DNA of 64,000 nucleotides from Chrysomallon squamiferum (lineage: Eukaryota > Mollusca > Gastropoda > Neomphalida > Peltospiridae): the NCBI GenBank assembly GCA_012295275.1, contig CM022667.1, positions 14,778,168 to 14,842,167 on the forward strand. The letters run 5' to 3'. Under the pieces are notes generated by a model. That model saw nothing but the letters and a program-made list of their open reading frames with translations. It ran no database searches and had not been told where the DNA came from. How positions within the stretch are numbered: the stretch's first letter is position 1; the number at the start of each line of letters is the position of its first letter. The translations under genes and the position numbers were made by a program. This document shows positions 35,760 through 48,378 of the stretch, piece by piece.

Positions 35760-36949
35760 TTTTTTTTTTTGATCATTTCCACTGAAATATATCTGTGGCA
35801 AATTCAGCTCTGGACAGAGCCTGGGTGCAGTTGTAGTAAATGTTTTATTTTCTAGTTGTAACTGCGCAGTGAGTCTTTGTAATAAAATATAAAACCGTTA
35901 CTTCTTTAGGTTAGTTTATTATTTGTATGAAAGAAGAATCAGAGACTAAAGAAGGTAATGTCAGCACTAACATTTAAAAATAATAATAATAAAAAATATA
36001 TAATATGCTATCAAAAATAATTGTTTCCAGGTGTAATTTGTTAATTTAACATACATGTATTGAAAGCCAGTGAATCCAGTGAGAGAAAAAAATAATTTGC
36101 TGTGGAGAACTGAAAATGTGACTGCATAAACTTTAATATTTTATGCAGATTGAAGATGATGTGGGTTTTTGTTATGGTAAAAATTTTTTCAATCTCCAAA
36201 ACTAAAACAGATTAAAACTCTTTTAATGTCTGTACCTGTTACTTTCTTCCATTTATTTTATTTTATTTTATTATTTTAGATTTGGAATTTGCATCCATCT
36301 TTTTTTCTTCTTACTGCTTCTATTTAATTTTTAGTTGCGGTTTTTTTCTGTGTATGTGTGTGTACTAAAAATTTGTTGTATAATATTTGTTCACATCTAT
36401 CATGTTCACTTCAATACTTATTTTAAGTTATTAAATAACCAACTAATTAGTGAGAAAACAAAAAAGTTTTGTTACTTATTTAGATATTATCGAGAGAAAG
36501 TGAGCTAGATTTTAGTCACTGATCACGATTGAAGAGCATTATTTTTACTAAAACAGTTCTGTAGGAAAAATACAGACACACACATACACACACAGACTTA
36601 CACAGTACTTAACCACCAAACTGACAGAAACATACATAATATATTAATGGGTAATTTTTAAGTAAACCTGTGGCTTGATGGAATTGCTGTGATAAAAAAT
36701 CTCATTTTTTAAGCCATAGTTTTATAAATAAAAGAAAACTAATAAGATTATTATTAATCCATTTTGTTTTGTAGGGAGAACAGATGTTATTGTTATTATT
36801 ATTAGTAGTAGTATTTATCAATAGAAAAAAAAAAATAGTATGCGTATGGTAAATCTATAGCTTGATGGGAATTGCTGAACAAAAGTTTATTAACAAAACA
36901 AAACTAATAAGATTATAACAAATCTATATAGTTCTGTAGGTAGGACAGA

Positions 36950-36989
<40 letters not shown>

Positions 36990-37489
36990 TATCAGTGTAA
37001 AATTCAATAAACAAAGTAAATAAATACTAAGCAATCTGATGACTTCAGTTTACTTCTCGGTGGTTAAACTGGTTTTTGAATTATGTTGTCAAATAAAATA
37101 TTTTTCCATTCTTTCATTAAGTCTTTTCACATGCTCGGTTTTTCACGTGTCCTCTTTGTACACATTTTGTAAGTTAAATCTGGCAGGAATCTACCTGACT
37201 ATATTGTCATAAATACACATCCTTCGTAAGGATGATAAATGTTTAGCGACCTCCAATGTCGCTAACACGTTAACAAAACTAACGTCATTATGACGTAATT
37301 ACATTATTTTAACTTAGTTCTTTGGCAACGTAAATCATTTTTGTTTTTAACCTTTTAAAACAAAAAAAAATAAAAAAAATAAATAAAAAAAAAAATAATA
37401 ATAGGCTTCATCAAAAGAGTTATTTTCCAGTAAATACACTTACTGAAAGAGAAACGATATACATGTTCTCTAATTCAACAATTATAGGT
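35760..37489. other. No gene seen; local tandem duplication
   Basis: Two related blocks, about 36661-36830 and 36847-37000, share TCTATAGCTTGATGG-like starts, AAAACTAATAAGATTAT and an ATT repeat end. The rest is AT-rich. No coding frame supported. Confidence 0.5.
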
Positions 37490-37735
37490 ATAATTTTCGA
37501 AAGCAGGTAAGCAAATTATTTGAATTTTAGATCTATATTTTTTTTTTTTTTAACTTCAGTAAAAAATGTAGTACTCCTGTTATTGCTAGTAGATAGAGTT
37601 ATTATAACTCATATGACATTTGTATTGTGATAAATTTTAATATACTTATTTACATCATTCGTAAAATAATTACTGAAAAAAAAAAAGGGGGGTAATTTTG
37701 TTTCAGCCTTTGGATTATATATACATAAATACATA
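37490..37735 (+). repeat. Segment paralogous to the 5' flank of the RING-MATH gene
   Basis: Resembles 44375-44620 (A-A-A-G-C-A-G-G-T-A-A-G-C-A, then A-T-T-T-T-A-A-C-A-T-x-x-T-T-A-T-T-T and A-A-A-A-T-A-A-T-T-A-C-T-G-A). Both lie 1 kb or less upstream of a coding exon, so a duplicated 5' region is possible. Non-coding. Confidence 0.5.
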
Positions 37736-38517
37736 CATATATATAGGGAGATAAACACAGAGGCACGAACGTACATATGCATATATATACTATTGTGAAC
37801 ATAACAATTTTTACACTAATTTCTTTTCTTAACCCGGTTCATGTATAGACAGCATGTTTGCTCATACAGATACTTCGTTATAGAACAACATGTTTTGTTT
37901 CCCTCTGTCACGTAAGCGTTTCTACCGAGGCCCATTCATGTTTACATCTATTATTACCACTATTTCCATTGTGTCAGTGAATAATAACAGGAAATATAAT
38001 GTGTTTGGGTACAAAAAGCATATACTGTTATCGAAAAGCTGTCAGAATTGAGAAGAAGGTTAACTAAGGGTTGCACGACACAAAACCGGTTTTCAGGGTA
38101 ATGTTATTAAAATAAAAATGTGTATGTTTGTACATGTAGGGGATCAGGGGCCAATACAACAGGATTTCTGATAATGCTGTGGTGAGGGATTCAACATTGG
38201 TGTAAGCTGTGCAGTTCTTTGGGGTAAGTTGGGCCAGTAGTGGAAATGGCAATAACATTCAGTTTGTTTGTAACACATTTGTTTATTGCATAGTAATTTA
38301 CTAACAGCATTTTCAGCAGTTATTCCTGATTCTGAACCGACGTGATGGTACGAAAAAGTGATATATTTGGCTAAAACATTTTACAATTCAAGTAAATATT
38401 TCATCAAGACTGGTGCAAAACTTACACTAGTCATCCCTGAAAAGATTATAAATACGGACAAACGAATGATTATAGAATATTCTAACCTATTTTCACACAT
38501 GCTATTATATAATGTAA

Positions 38518-39420
38518 AAATAAAGAGACGTAAGGTTGTCCTTCATATTATCCAACAGGCATTCATATTTAATGATTTGTGCAGACAAACTGTAGAGTTT
38601 TTCTATTTAAATATTGATATTTTATGTTTTTGAATGTTTTATATTTCACGCATTTCACACACACATATACACACACAAACAAACACAAACACACAAATAT
38701 ATACATACACACAATAAGATATATAATTATCATACACAGCTAAATGCACATGTATGTATATACATAAACACAGGCACACACATAAACAGATTCAGTAATA
38801 GTATAAATACTAATGATGAAATAGTAATAAAAATAGTAGCAGTATCAGTATGGTTGTAATGGTAATGATGATATCTATAGTAACAGCAAACAATAAATAA
38901 AAATGAATTAGTATTGGTAGTAGTAAAAGTGATAATAGTAGTAGCAGTAGCAGTAACAATCATGTTGGATAATGTGAATATGTATTATTTATGTAGTTTT
39001 AAATATTTCTTTTCCTTAACCAGTTGTAGTGAGTGTGAAAAAATGCTGACCCCTGAAGTGTTTACAAAGGCCTATGAGTACCTAAAGAATGCTCGACATG
39101 GTAAGGATAAGCAGGGCTGTAGTGAAAGAGAGATTATGGAAGGTCTGCGGAAATTTGTGAAAAACCCCTCAGACTGTTTTCCCATTGACCAGCTGCTGTT
39201 TTTAGAAGAACAAGTCCAAGTATGAAAACTGAGCTAAAAATGAGAACATTTTAGACAGACATTCATGATCAAGCTTTTTGAAACACGTTTGCAGTTTAAT
39301 TAATATTTAGTATTTGTTTTTGTTTGTGTGTGTGTGTGTGTGTATATATGTGTATATATATATAATTTTTATACAGACAATTTAATGAAAATAAAATATA
39401 TATATGAATGGTTTTTCATT
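38518..39420 (+). repeat. Segmental duplication, copy 1 (partner at 52.97-53.87 kb)
   Basis: About 0.9 kb closely similar to 52970-53870, on the same strand: TTATCCAACAGGCATTYATA, a CA-rich stretch, AGT-rich DNA, then the exon at 39024. The coding exon is better conserved than the flanks. Confidence 0.8.
39024..39225 (+). CDS. Isolated conserved exon of unknown protein, copy 1
   Basis: A good acceptor (CCTTAACCAG) precedes a frame reading CSECEKMLTPEVFTKAYEY, then LKNARHGKDKQGCSEREIME and DCFPIDQLLFLEEQVQ. The frame ends at TGA 39223-39225, or the exon may end at 39219 before GTATGA. The copy at 53.5 kb differs at only a few residues (T-to-K, R-to-Q), which argues for constraint or recent duplication. 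The helical pattern loosely recalls the C-terminal tail of NEK1-type kinases, but I do not trust this. I found no joined upstream or downstream exons. An ATG at 39043 could start a short protein. Confidence 0.5.
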
Positions 39421-39735
39421 TTATATTAATAATGTATGTATATGTGTGTATATTTTGTCTTTTCCGCATACCGTAAATTACTTTAAAGTTATTTTCTTAT
39501 CTATCAGTTTTATCTTCTTCTTCTTCTCTGTATTAAATACGAAAATTAAAAACGAAAAACACTTGATATTAACTGATTACATATTCAAAACAATATATAT
39601 ATCTCTCTTCTATATATATACTTTTTTTTAAAGACAAAATGTAGTTTCAAATGGCTATGACAAAACTCATTATTTTTATTAACTCATTTTACAGACAACG
39701 ATGAACTAATACGGTTGTTATTAATTTATGATTTA

Positions 39736-39793
<58 letters not shown>

Positions 39794-40245
39794 TAAAATA
39801 TTTTTGATATTAAATTAATATTCAGTTACTACTGTTTAATATAGAAACAAATAATATTAAATATAAACATTTATTTAAGATATTTGTATATGGGTGTGTG
39901 AATAGGAAAATGATAGTAATGATGATGATAATTATTGGCAATTATTTACACAAGAATAAACTCAAAGACAGAACAACATTTTACTCATTACGCAGAAAAT
40001 AAATAGATAAACAAGTCTACGAATTTTATTTATAGACTGCAGAAAAACCTCAGTATCGCTTCTTTGTATATAACAGTCTATGTCGGCGTATGACGGTTTA
40101 CCAGTCTGAAAACTAGAAAAGAAACTGAAAGTGTAATTTACAAGTAATTATACTTCCTGAACCAGAACCATTATACATTCATTTTTACCTGTACACCACA
40201 GCACTTGTATAATTAGGTATGTGACAAAAGGTATCTATAATATAT
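39421..40245. other. No gene seen; (ATT)n microsatellite
   Basis: A pure ATT tract spans about 39739-39793. The rest is AT-rich with no supported frame. Confidence 0.55.
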
Positions 40246-40294
40246 CTGCGACGGACACGCCCGCTGACCTGTCAGAAAGCGTGCCCGTCGCAGA
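40245..40294. repeat. GC-rich perfect-stem hairpin
   Basis: TCTGCGACGGACACGC (40245-40260) pairs with GCGTGCCCGTCGCAGA (40279-40294) with one mismatch, and inside it CTGAC (40264-40268) pairs with GTCAG (40271-40275). It is strongly GC-rich in AT-rich surroundings. It could be a foldback element end or a structured RNA; no family was recognised. Confidence 0.6.
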
Positions 40295-41040
40295 CGTGCT
40301 TCACAACAGCTTGATCTGATTAGCACGTTAATTTGTTTCCTATTCCTATTCCTAAGGTATCTATGCGACGAAGCGGAAGGTCGCCCGATTTATGTGACAC
40401 GTTTTTACTTTCCTTGAATCATTCGCTTTTCCGATGCATCATTTTTACATATTTTAGGTTTGTGCAGATAATCGCCATTAGCGGCTGCCGTTTCTTCCTA
40501 ATTAGCTGATCCACTGTAAATGTATTTTGCATGAAGGGGGGGTGGGCACCGTTTGTTCGCTTTTCATTGACTCGTCTTATGTTCTTTCCTTGGGATTTCT
40601 GCATAAAAACACAGACGGGATATTGATAAGTGCTCACGATTTCGAATATTTTGATTCCGTTGAGTTTTGCTGTGCCTACGCTGGTTTTTAGAAAGTTACG
40701 AATTTTCAACACGCTTAAATTACTAAAACCGTTTACGTGAGACGAATGGAAAGTAGCTGGACATAATAATTAATTTTTTTTTTTTTTCTTATTGCCTTTA
40801 AAATTTTATCATAATGTTTGGACGCATTTAATTGTTATGATTGCCTCGTGAAATATGGCCTGTGTGTCATTTCGGTGTTCGATCGCCATCTTGAAACTTT
40901 TATTGCACGTGCTTAGCGAAATCGCCGTTAATTTACGTTTTCTGCAGACCGAAATCGCGTTGATTTTATTTACAATCGCCGTAAATTGTATCCTATTTAG
41001 TCAAGTCGCCGTAGATTTTATGTGCAACTACAAATAACTG
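40295..41040. other. GC-richer unassigned segment with degenerate ATCGCCGT repeats
   Basis: Two open frames (minus 40712-40419; plus 40855-41037) lie in DNA of higher GC than its surroundings, without recognisable similarity. In 40881-41015 the motif RTCGCC(A/G)T with a trailing AATTT-type end recurs four to five times at 22-40 bp spacing. Possibly an old transposon; not assigned. Confidence 0.4.
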
Positions 41041-41055
41041 GTGCTATTTGAAATG

Positions 41056-41974
41056 ATTATATTTCTATAATCTATGTTGATTATATTTTTAATAGCTTGT
41101 AGGATGCATGTTTTATTAAATGTTGTGACTTTTACTAAATATAATATGAATTCGTTCTGAAATAAACGAATTAATATTGTTTTGCCGATTACTAGCATTT
41201 GATGTTAACTATAATCCTCTGCAATACATAAACTCAGAAAGGTGTTGCCGGTCTTAATTAGGAACAATACAATGTATATGTAATCATGACATTAAAGACA
41301 GGTATGGTAAGTGTCATTTGAAGCAGACAAAATAATTTTCTTGGCTTTGTGTTTGTACTTCCTGTGATTTGACAGCAAATAAAAGATACCTATCAGTGTA
41401 TCATGTGACCATTGCACATGTTTTCTCTGATGAAGCTAATCAACACTTGAAGCAAAAATAGCCTAAGTTTTAAAACTGAACACTTTATGATTTATCAGTT
41501 TATGGTTTTACGATAAAAAAGAATCATAACATTCTATCAATACCTCTGGTACATAGATTCATTTCTATATTTCTATGTTGTTTATATCTTTAATCACTTG
41601 TATAATGCATGTTTTATTATATGTTATGACTTTTACTGAATATAATTATAATATGAATACTTTCCGAAATAAACAAATTAATGTTTAACTATAATCCTCT
41701 GCAATACATAAACTCATATAATCCTTGGAGTCTACTCCAGAAAGGTGTTGCCGGTCTTAATTAGGAACAATACAATGTGTATGTAATTATGACATTAAAG
41801 ACAGGTATGATAAGTGTCATTTGAAGCAGACAAAAGAATTTTCTTGGCTTTGTGTTTGTACTTCCTGTGATTTGACAGCAAACAAAAGATACCTATCAGT
41901 GTATCACGTGACCATTGTTAATGTTTTCTCTGATGGAGCAAATCAGCACTTGATGCAAAAATAGCCTAAGTTAT
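41056..41974 (+). repeat. Tandem duplication of about 0.45 kb
   Basis: 41056-41472 and 41566-41974 match over most of their length (TGCATGTTTTATTA, CTATAATCCTCTGCAATACA, AGGTGTTGCCGGTCTTAATT, CAAAAATAGCCTAAGTT). No coding frame in either copy. Confidence 0.8.
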
Positions 41975-43501
41975 ACGTTTCGTATTTAATATTCTACGAA
42001 TACCTGTGGTACTTAGATTCACAGAATACATTCACTGTACTGTTTTGTAGTACAGTTTGTTATGTTTATGATTTTTAATTCGCCATTTATCGCAAGAATT
42101 TTTAAAGCAAAACACGAAGTTAGTTTATTTCTGATCGTATTCATATTATAATGTATATACTTTAGAAATCCGAACACAAGAGAAAACTGTGCATCCCAAA
42201 AGTTATTAAAAATATGAACATAGTTTCTATCATTTTAAATAGCAACAGTTCTTTTATATGTTTGTTACTTTTTTCTTTCTTTCTTCTTCTTTTTTTTTTT
42301 TTTTTTTTTTTAAATTTGTTTTAAGGCAAGCAATATACATTTGTGGACATAACTTTTGTTATAAACTTATACGCCATTGGTACTGATAGCGACGACATGC
42401 ACGTTGTTATAAATATCGAACTTTGACCTTCCTGGGTGCTAAAAATAGCCGGTGTTAAGCGAAGGCGACACCGCTTTAGCTTTAGGGGTGTTCACAAAGT
42501 TCGTTTATCCCCACCACGTTTAACACTCTCATACAAACTACTGATTTAACACATAACAAAAACAACATCACCATTTAAAAGAGCGCATATTAATCTGTAT
42601 TTGAGTATATTTGCTTTTCATGTTATATTTTACAGAAGGGATTTGGGAGTGGCGGGAAATGGCCAAAATCTGCACTTTTAATAGCTTTTTCTAATTATGT
42701 TTTTAGGCTGCTGGTACTTTATAATTAATAACTTATTTTTAATTTTTACAAACATAATCGATAGCAGAGATTGGCATTGGTCTTCATTGAAAATTTCATC
42801 AAGAAAGCTTGATTATTAACAAAGATAGAGGGGAAAATTAAAATATAGCTATTTTCGGTCACAAACCTCTAATGACTTAAATTGTGTTTAACTGGACGAA
42901 AATAGGGGTTTAAAATTGCTCCTACTTCCTTAATTTTCAACATATTCACTTGATTTTGGTATCATTTTAAAGAGGTTTACAAACTCTACCCAACTGTCTT
43001 ATTTATTTTCAGATTAGTGGGGTTTGAAAAATGTGTCCACATACCTACATATTTGCAAGACCAAACATCGTAACATAGTTTCTCGACATATGATCAGTGA
43101 TAAACAACGGAGAATCAACAGATATGTTTACCGTTTCAAAATGGTCGTCGTGTAACTAATATAAACTCATTGGCGTGATTGGGGACTTTTTATACGTTAC
43201 AAATTATGCCTTTGTCTCATACATAGTCTACTAAATTTCATACCAATATTTGGGTAGAAGGCACTTAATTTGGGGTAACTAACTGTGGGTTGTTCTCAAT
43301 AAATGACGCGGCCATAGCGATTGTCTAACAAGTTCGATGTTTCGTTTATTTTGTTTCATTTAGTAATTATGTGGACGAATTCAGTTTTAGATAATTTTTT
43401 TTTTTCTGATAAAGATGTTGACCTCTAAGACTGTTCTTAGTAAGTTATGACATATAAAATTATAATAAAGTCGTAAAGCAAATTAAGGCTAATTAATAGT
43501 A
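41975..43501. other. No gene seen
   Basis: AT-rich with a T-run (42288-42312). TGTGGACATA (42333) and TGTCCACATA (43031) are inverted and about 700 bp apart, which might be the ends of an old transposon, but the repeats are too short to call. Confidence 0.4.
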
Positions 43502-43812
43502 CAGGTACCAGACCAATTATCCAAACTCCTTTCGGCCTGAGGCATTCCGGATTTCTGGATGTACCGGTTTTCTAGTACCAAGGCATCTAAATACGTAAAT
43601 AATTAGGCATAAACATTTTAAAATTAAAAACATAAAGGAAGTTGACGATACACAACTGTGGCGAGTGAATGAATGCCACGTGGCTCGACAGAGTAGTTCC
43701 AGTCTGGTAGGACATCACCTGAGCAAGAACTATGAAAACAGCGTCAGGAAAAAACTTCCGTTTTTCTGGTCTTTCCGGATTTCATGACGCCGGATAATTG
43801 GTCCGGTTCCCG
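43502..43812. mobile_element. pogo/mariner-type MITE, 311 bp
   Basis: Ends are about 20-bp inverted repeats: CAGGTACCAGACCAATTATC on the left and the complement of CGGGAACCGGACCAATTATC on the right (four mismatches). Both ends abut TA (43500-43501 and 43813-43814), the expected target duplication. No coding frame inside, so it is non-autonomous. Confidence 0.75.
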
Positions 43813-44849
43813 TATTAATTCATTGATAAAAAGAAATTAATGTTAGACAAATATTTGGAAATATAAAGGTCTGTACACCTTGCCATTTTTTAAAAATTAT
43901 TTTGATTGTATACTGGATTAATTTCTATGGAGTTTTTGAGAATGAAATAATTAAGGCATAAATAACATTTGAGCTGATTAGTGTAATTAATTAATGAATT
44001 AAAATTTATGAATTTTAGCAACATGCTTAAAAATACTGAACAGCTTTAGAACTCATCAAAAGCTTCATTTTGATGTGTAGTACATGCATACTGGTTTGAA
44101 ACTATATGAGATATCAGTGTTTATTTTGCCAAATGACTGAAATCAATCAGTTTCTCCATATATACTAGTTACTTTTATTCGGATAAAAATTTGTAATGTT
44201 TTTTTATATCATTGTTAGCAAAAATATCATTTTAATCTGCTGTTTTTGTGTGTATGTATTTTTCTTCTAATTTTGTTTTGTTTTGTCTTTTTTTGTTTTT
44301 TGTTCTGGCTCTTTCTAATAAAATGCATTTTTATATGAAATCCGTATTTTAAAAAAAAAAAAACATTCTCATATATAGTATGGTTGTTGAAAACAGGTAA
44401 GCAGATTGACTGAATTTTACATCTCTGACATAAATATAGCAAGAAACTCATGTTCTCTGTTAGTAGGTATCTGTTACGATAATTCATAACATGGGTGCCA
44501 TTTTTATTATGATATATTTTAACACATTTATTTCCATCATTTGTAAAATTATTATTGAGAATGCATAAAAAAATAAATGGGTAGTCTTATATTTAAGTGT
44601 ATGGATTTTAATGTAGACACACACACACACACACACAAAACTGATTTTTCTTGTACAAGATGCTGATTCAACTTCAGTGATATAAAATTATTGACTGCTT
44701 TGTCATCAACAGTTTAAATTTATTTATTTTTTGAAATGTTGTCTTATTTTGTTGTCATATATTATGTTATTGTTACTTTTATTTATTTATTTATTTTTTT
44801 TTTATTTTTTTATTTTTTTTTTTTTTTTTTTTTGTCAGATGAAGTACTG
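43813..44849. other. 5' flank of the RING-MATH gene
   Basis: AT-rich; 44375-44620 is paralogous to 37490-37735. A long T-rich tract (44781-44834) is the polypyrimidine run of a splice acceptor (AG at 44837-44838) 11 nt before the ATG, implying a non-coding first exon upstream that I could not place. Confidence 0.5.
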
Positions 44850-45293
44850 ATGGCCCTCTCAAAAGTAAGAGTTGAAATTGACAAAGATGTTGTCAGCTGT
44901 CCAATTTGTTTTAGTATCTTTGAGGAGCCTCGAATTCTGTCATGTCTTCACACCTTCTGTTCAAGCTGCCTGCAAAAATATATTGATGAACAAATAGATG
45001 CTTATGAAAAGAAAGGATTTAATTGTCCGATCTGTAGACAGTTTGTGTCTATACCAAACCCAACAGGTGGATGGGCTCCTCAGATGAAACTGGATTTCAG
45101 AACAGCTGCTCTATCTCAAAGTGTCAAAATTATTGAAGGTAAATTGATTAAAAACTATAATGATCATAACAATAATAATATATATACATTTATGCATGCA
45201 CACACACACACATGTATATATTACTTATTGTTATTACTGTAATAATACTGATAATAATAATAGTAACATATATACTTTCACATAAATGAACAC

Positions 45294-45345
<52 letters not shown>

Positions 45346-45372
45346 ATTACTAAAATGATAATGATTATGATT

Positions 45373-45442
<70 letters not shown>

Positions 45443-45973
45443 ATTACAGTAGGAAGGTCCTCCAGAAGTTGTGAAATTGTTGTTAACACAGAGACAATCT
45501 TTGAAAGTTCTGAAAATGACTGAAGCATATAGACAAAAATTACTATGTTTTATGTAAATATTTTTCATTTAAACATTTTGTTTTTTTACAAAGAAATATC
45601 ATCCTCATCATCATCAGTGTTATCATTATCATTAGTATTATATAATTATTATAATATAAATATGATTGTATTGTTATGGTGAACTTGCAGATGAAAGCAA
45701 AACAGAAGCAACATTTAAATACACCATACAAAACATAAGCAGACTCAAAGGAATTGTACTGAGTCCTCCGTGCATGATTAGGAACCTGCCATGGTAGAGT
45801 GATTAATTTTAAATTATTTTTCATTTTATCTTCTGCTAATGAATAGCTGGGCACTTCAGTTTGAGTAAACAACAGTTTTAAAATTACTTCTTTGTTTACT
45901 GCAGTGATTAAACATCAACAGTTATAATATATATGTCTGGCTGTCTTTCCCTGTCTGTCAGTTTAAATGTCTG

Positions 45974-46021
<48 letters not shown>

Positions 46022-46498
46022 ATATACCTGTGTGGTAAAAAAAAAATTGCACCAATGTGAAATATCAAATACATTTTCTCACTGACACACACAGGTAGCC
46101 AAAACATTATTATTATTATTATTGTTATTATTATTATTTTTAATTTGTTGCCACATCTAAATATATTTTTGTTTTCTGTAGGAAAATAATGGCTATGCCA
46201 ATTGTAAAAAATGAGAAATATTTGGGGGTTTTTATGAAGTGCAATGCAGAATCATCATCCATGTGAGTTTATGTTTATACATAGATCAGATACTAACTTT
46301 CTTTCCTTAACCAAATAAAAAACTCTTGAAAACAATAAACAACAACAAATAATACTACTAATAAAATAAAATAAAATAAAATAAAATAAAAAGAGCTACA
46401 GTGAACAAAACACTCAGCAGAAACAAAAAAAAGTAATAGTACTAATGATATTAAAAAATATAAAATATATCTAATTATTTGTGTGTGTATATATATAC

Positions 46499-46542
<44 letters not shown>

Positions 46543-47608
46543 ATGCATATTTTAGTTGATGTCCTTGTAACTGTTGGAACAAAACACATCGCAGAGAATT
46601 TTAACAACCCAATCTCATAAAACATATTTATAAACTTGCTAAAAATTTATATTTTTAAATTTTAGAACATGGTCCTGCAGAGCCAAAGTAGTTTTCAAAG
46701 TTTTATCTAATGATAATGGAACAGATTATGCACGTGGTATGTAAGAGCATTTCATAAATTTTATTGCTTTTAAATTATTAATAATATAAACATCTGTTTT
46801 TATATGTGGCTGTGTATGGATGGATGCATGCATGTGTGTGTGAATTTATGTTTATTTATTACTTAAATTATTTATTTATTTATTTATTTTGTATTTTCAA
46901 GAAGTGGAACATACATTTTGCAAACGTGGAAATGACTGGGGTTTCACAGACTTTATGTCATGGGATGTAGGTATATTATTGATCACATTTGCTTACCATA
47001 TTTGTTTCAGTGTGCATTTATTGTCCAAATACTACAGTTTTAAATCCAATGAGTGTTTAAGAAACCGAATCATACAGCTTAATAAACAGAAAAGTTTGGA
47101 ATGGATTACATATATTAATTAACAGCAACAGTATGAGATTTTTTACCATTGTCATTTGAAATGGTTTCCAAATTTTTAATGCTTGTAAATGCCCCATACT
47201 GGTGTTACTACTGCAGTATTGTTTCAGTTAACCTGCCTTTTGCTTTCAATTTGTACTTTTACACTGACACTTGATAAAAGTTGCAGTACTTCTATTTTGG
47301 CTCCATAACTGTGTCATTTTTATTGTTACAATCATTGTGCTAGTAGTAGTAGTAAATATATTGAAGTATTGTTACTATAGTTTATAATAATAACAAGAAC
47401 AGTGCCATTAGTACCAAAGATATTATTATTTTTATTTGTATTATGAAATTTATTTCTTCACATTTCTTATTATTTTATTTTATTAATTATATGTTTTTAT
47501 ATACATTTTTATGCTTTGTCTTTATAGGAGATGCTTGAGGAATATGTTAAAAATGATCAAGTCACTCTACAAGTTCATGTGACTGCTGAGGAACCTGAAG
47601 GTGTTTGA
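44850..47608 (+). CDS. RING finger protein with USP7-like MATH domain
   Basis: Six exons: 44850-45138, 45691-45793, 46182-46262, 46666-46736, 46902-46966 and 47528-47608. All phases agree, giving 229 residues ending at TGA. Residues 17-62 form a C3HC4 RING (C17, C20, C32, H34, C37, C40, C59, C62), typical of E3 ubiquitin ligases. Residues from about 101 to the end match the MATH/TRAF domain of the deubiquitinase USP7: SRLKGIVLSPPCMIRNLPWK, then CNAESSS, WSCRAKVVFK and GNDWGFTDFMSW. R127, D193 and W194 correspond to the USP7 residues R104, D164 and W165 that bind P/A/E-x-x-S peptides. No B-box, coiled coil or protease domain is present. Likely a cytosolic or nuclear ubiquitin ligase for substrates recognised by a USP7-type pocket. 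Confidence 0.9.
45296..45440. repeat. (TA)n and (GA)n microsatellites in RING-MATH intron 1
   Basis: TA tract about 45296-45340 and GA tract about 45376-45439 inside the first intron. Open frames through them are repeat-derived. A GT tract (45977-46018) lies in intron 2. Confidence 0.9.
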
Positions 47609-47634
47609 CAAAATTAAAAAAACCTGGAAATAAT

Positions 47635-47673
<39 letters not shown>

Positions 47674-48311
47674 GTGATGCAAAAATGTAGATTTTATTAC
47701 CTTGATATCCTCTTCTTTATTCTCAGTAATCTATCAAGTATATGACACTACTGACTGTGAAAAACAGATTGTCTGAAATTTCTATGACTATACAAATAGC
47801 AGTTCTGAAACACTGAATGTTTCACCTGAGGCTAAAATGAATTATGTTCGGGGAGAATGAAACATGCAGAGTGAAGATGTTAATTATTTCAGTTATATGT
47901 TTTTCTATACTTAAAGAAGGCAAAAAAAGAAATTCCTACTTTCTAAGGCTGTTATTCAGTATCTATTATTGTCTTCCATTATATCTTTTTAGTATATTCA
48001 AAAATATGAGTTAAATAAACATATAATAAATGGATTGATTAATAATTTGTCTTTTAATGCTTATAGTAGGATGAATAGAATATAAATTATTCAAATTAAA
48101 AGAAAATTCTGTCGCGGACGATTGGAATTATATAGCAAAGAGATGAATGAAAAAGTTTAAGAAATACTGACATAGGTATAGACATTTCAAAACTTGCTGA
48201 CACTTTTTTTTTATTATATTAATTATAACAGCACAAACTTTAGTATATTGTAGAGATTAAGATGTGTTCAAAGTTTGTAATAAATGTTCAGCTCAAGCTA
48301 ACAAAAAAAAT

Positions 48312-48378
<67 letters not shown>

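Noticed and set aside
39024-39225. Assignment of the orphan exon to NEK kinases
   Set aside because: Only a loose helical resemblance to the NEK1 C-terminal tail; the diagnostic end motif is absent and no kinase exon is nearby.
42333-43040. A 700-bp transposon bounded by TGTGGACA ends
   Set aside because: Inverted similarity is about ten bases only and no target duplication was found.
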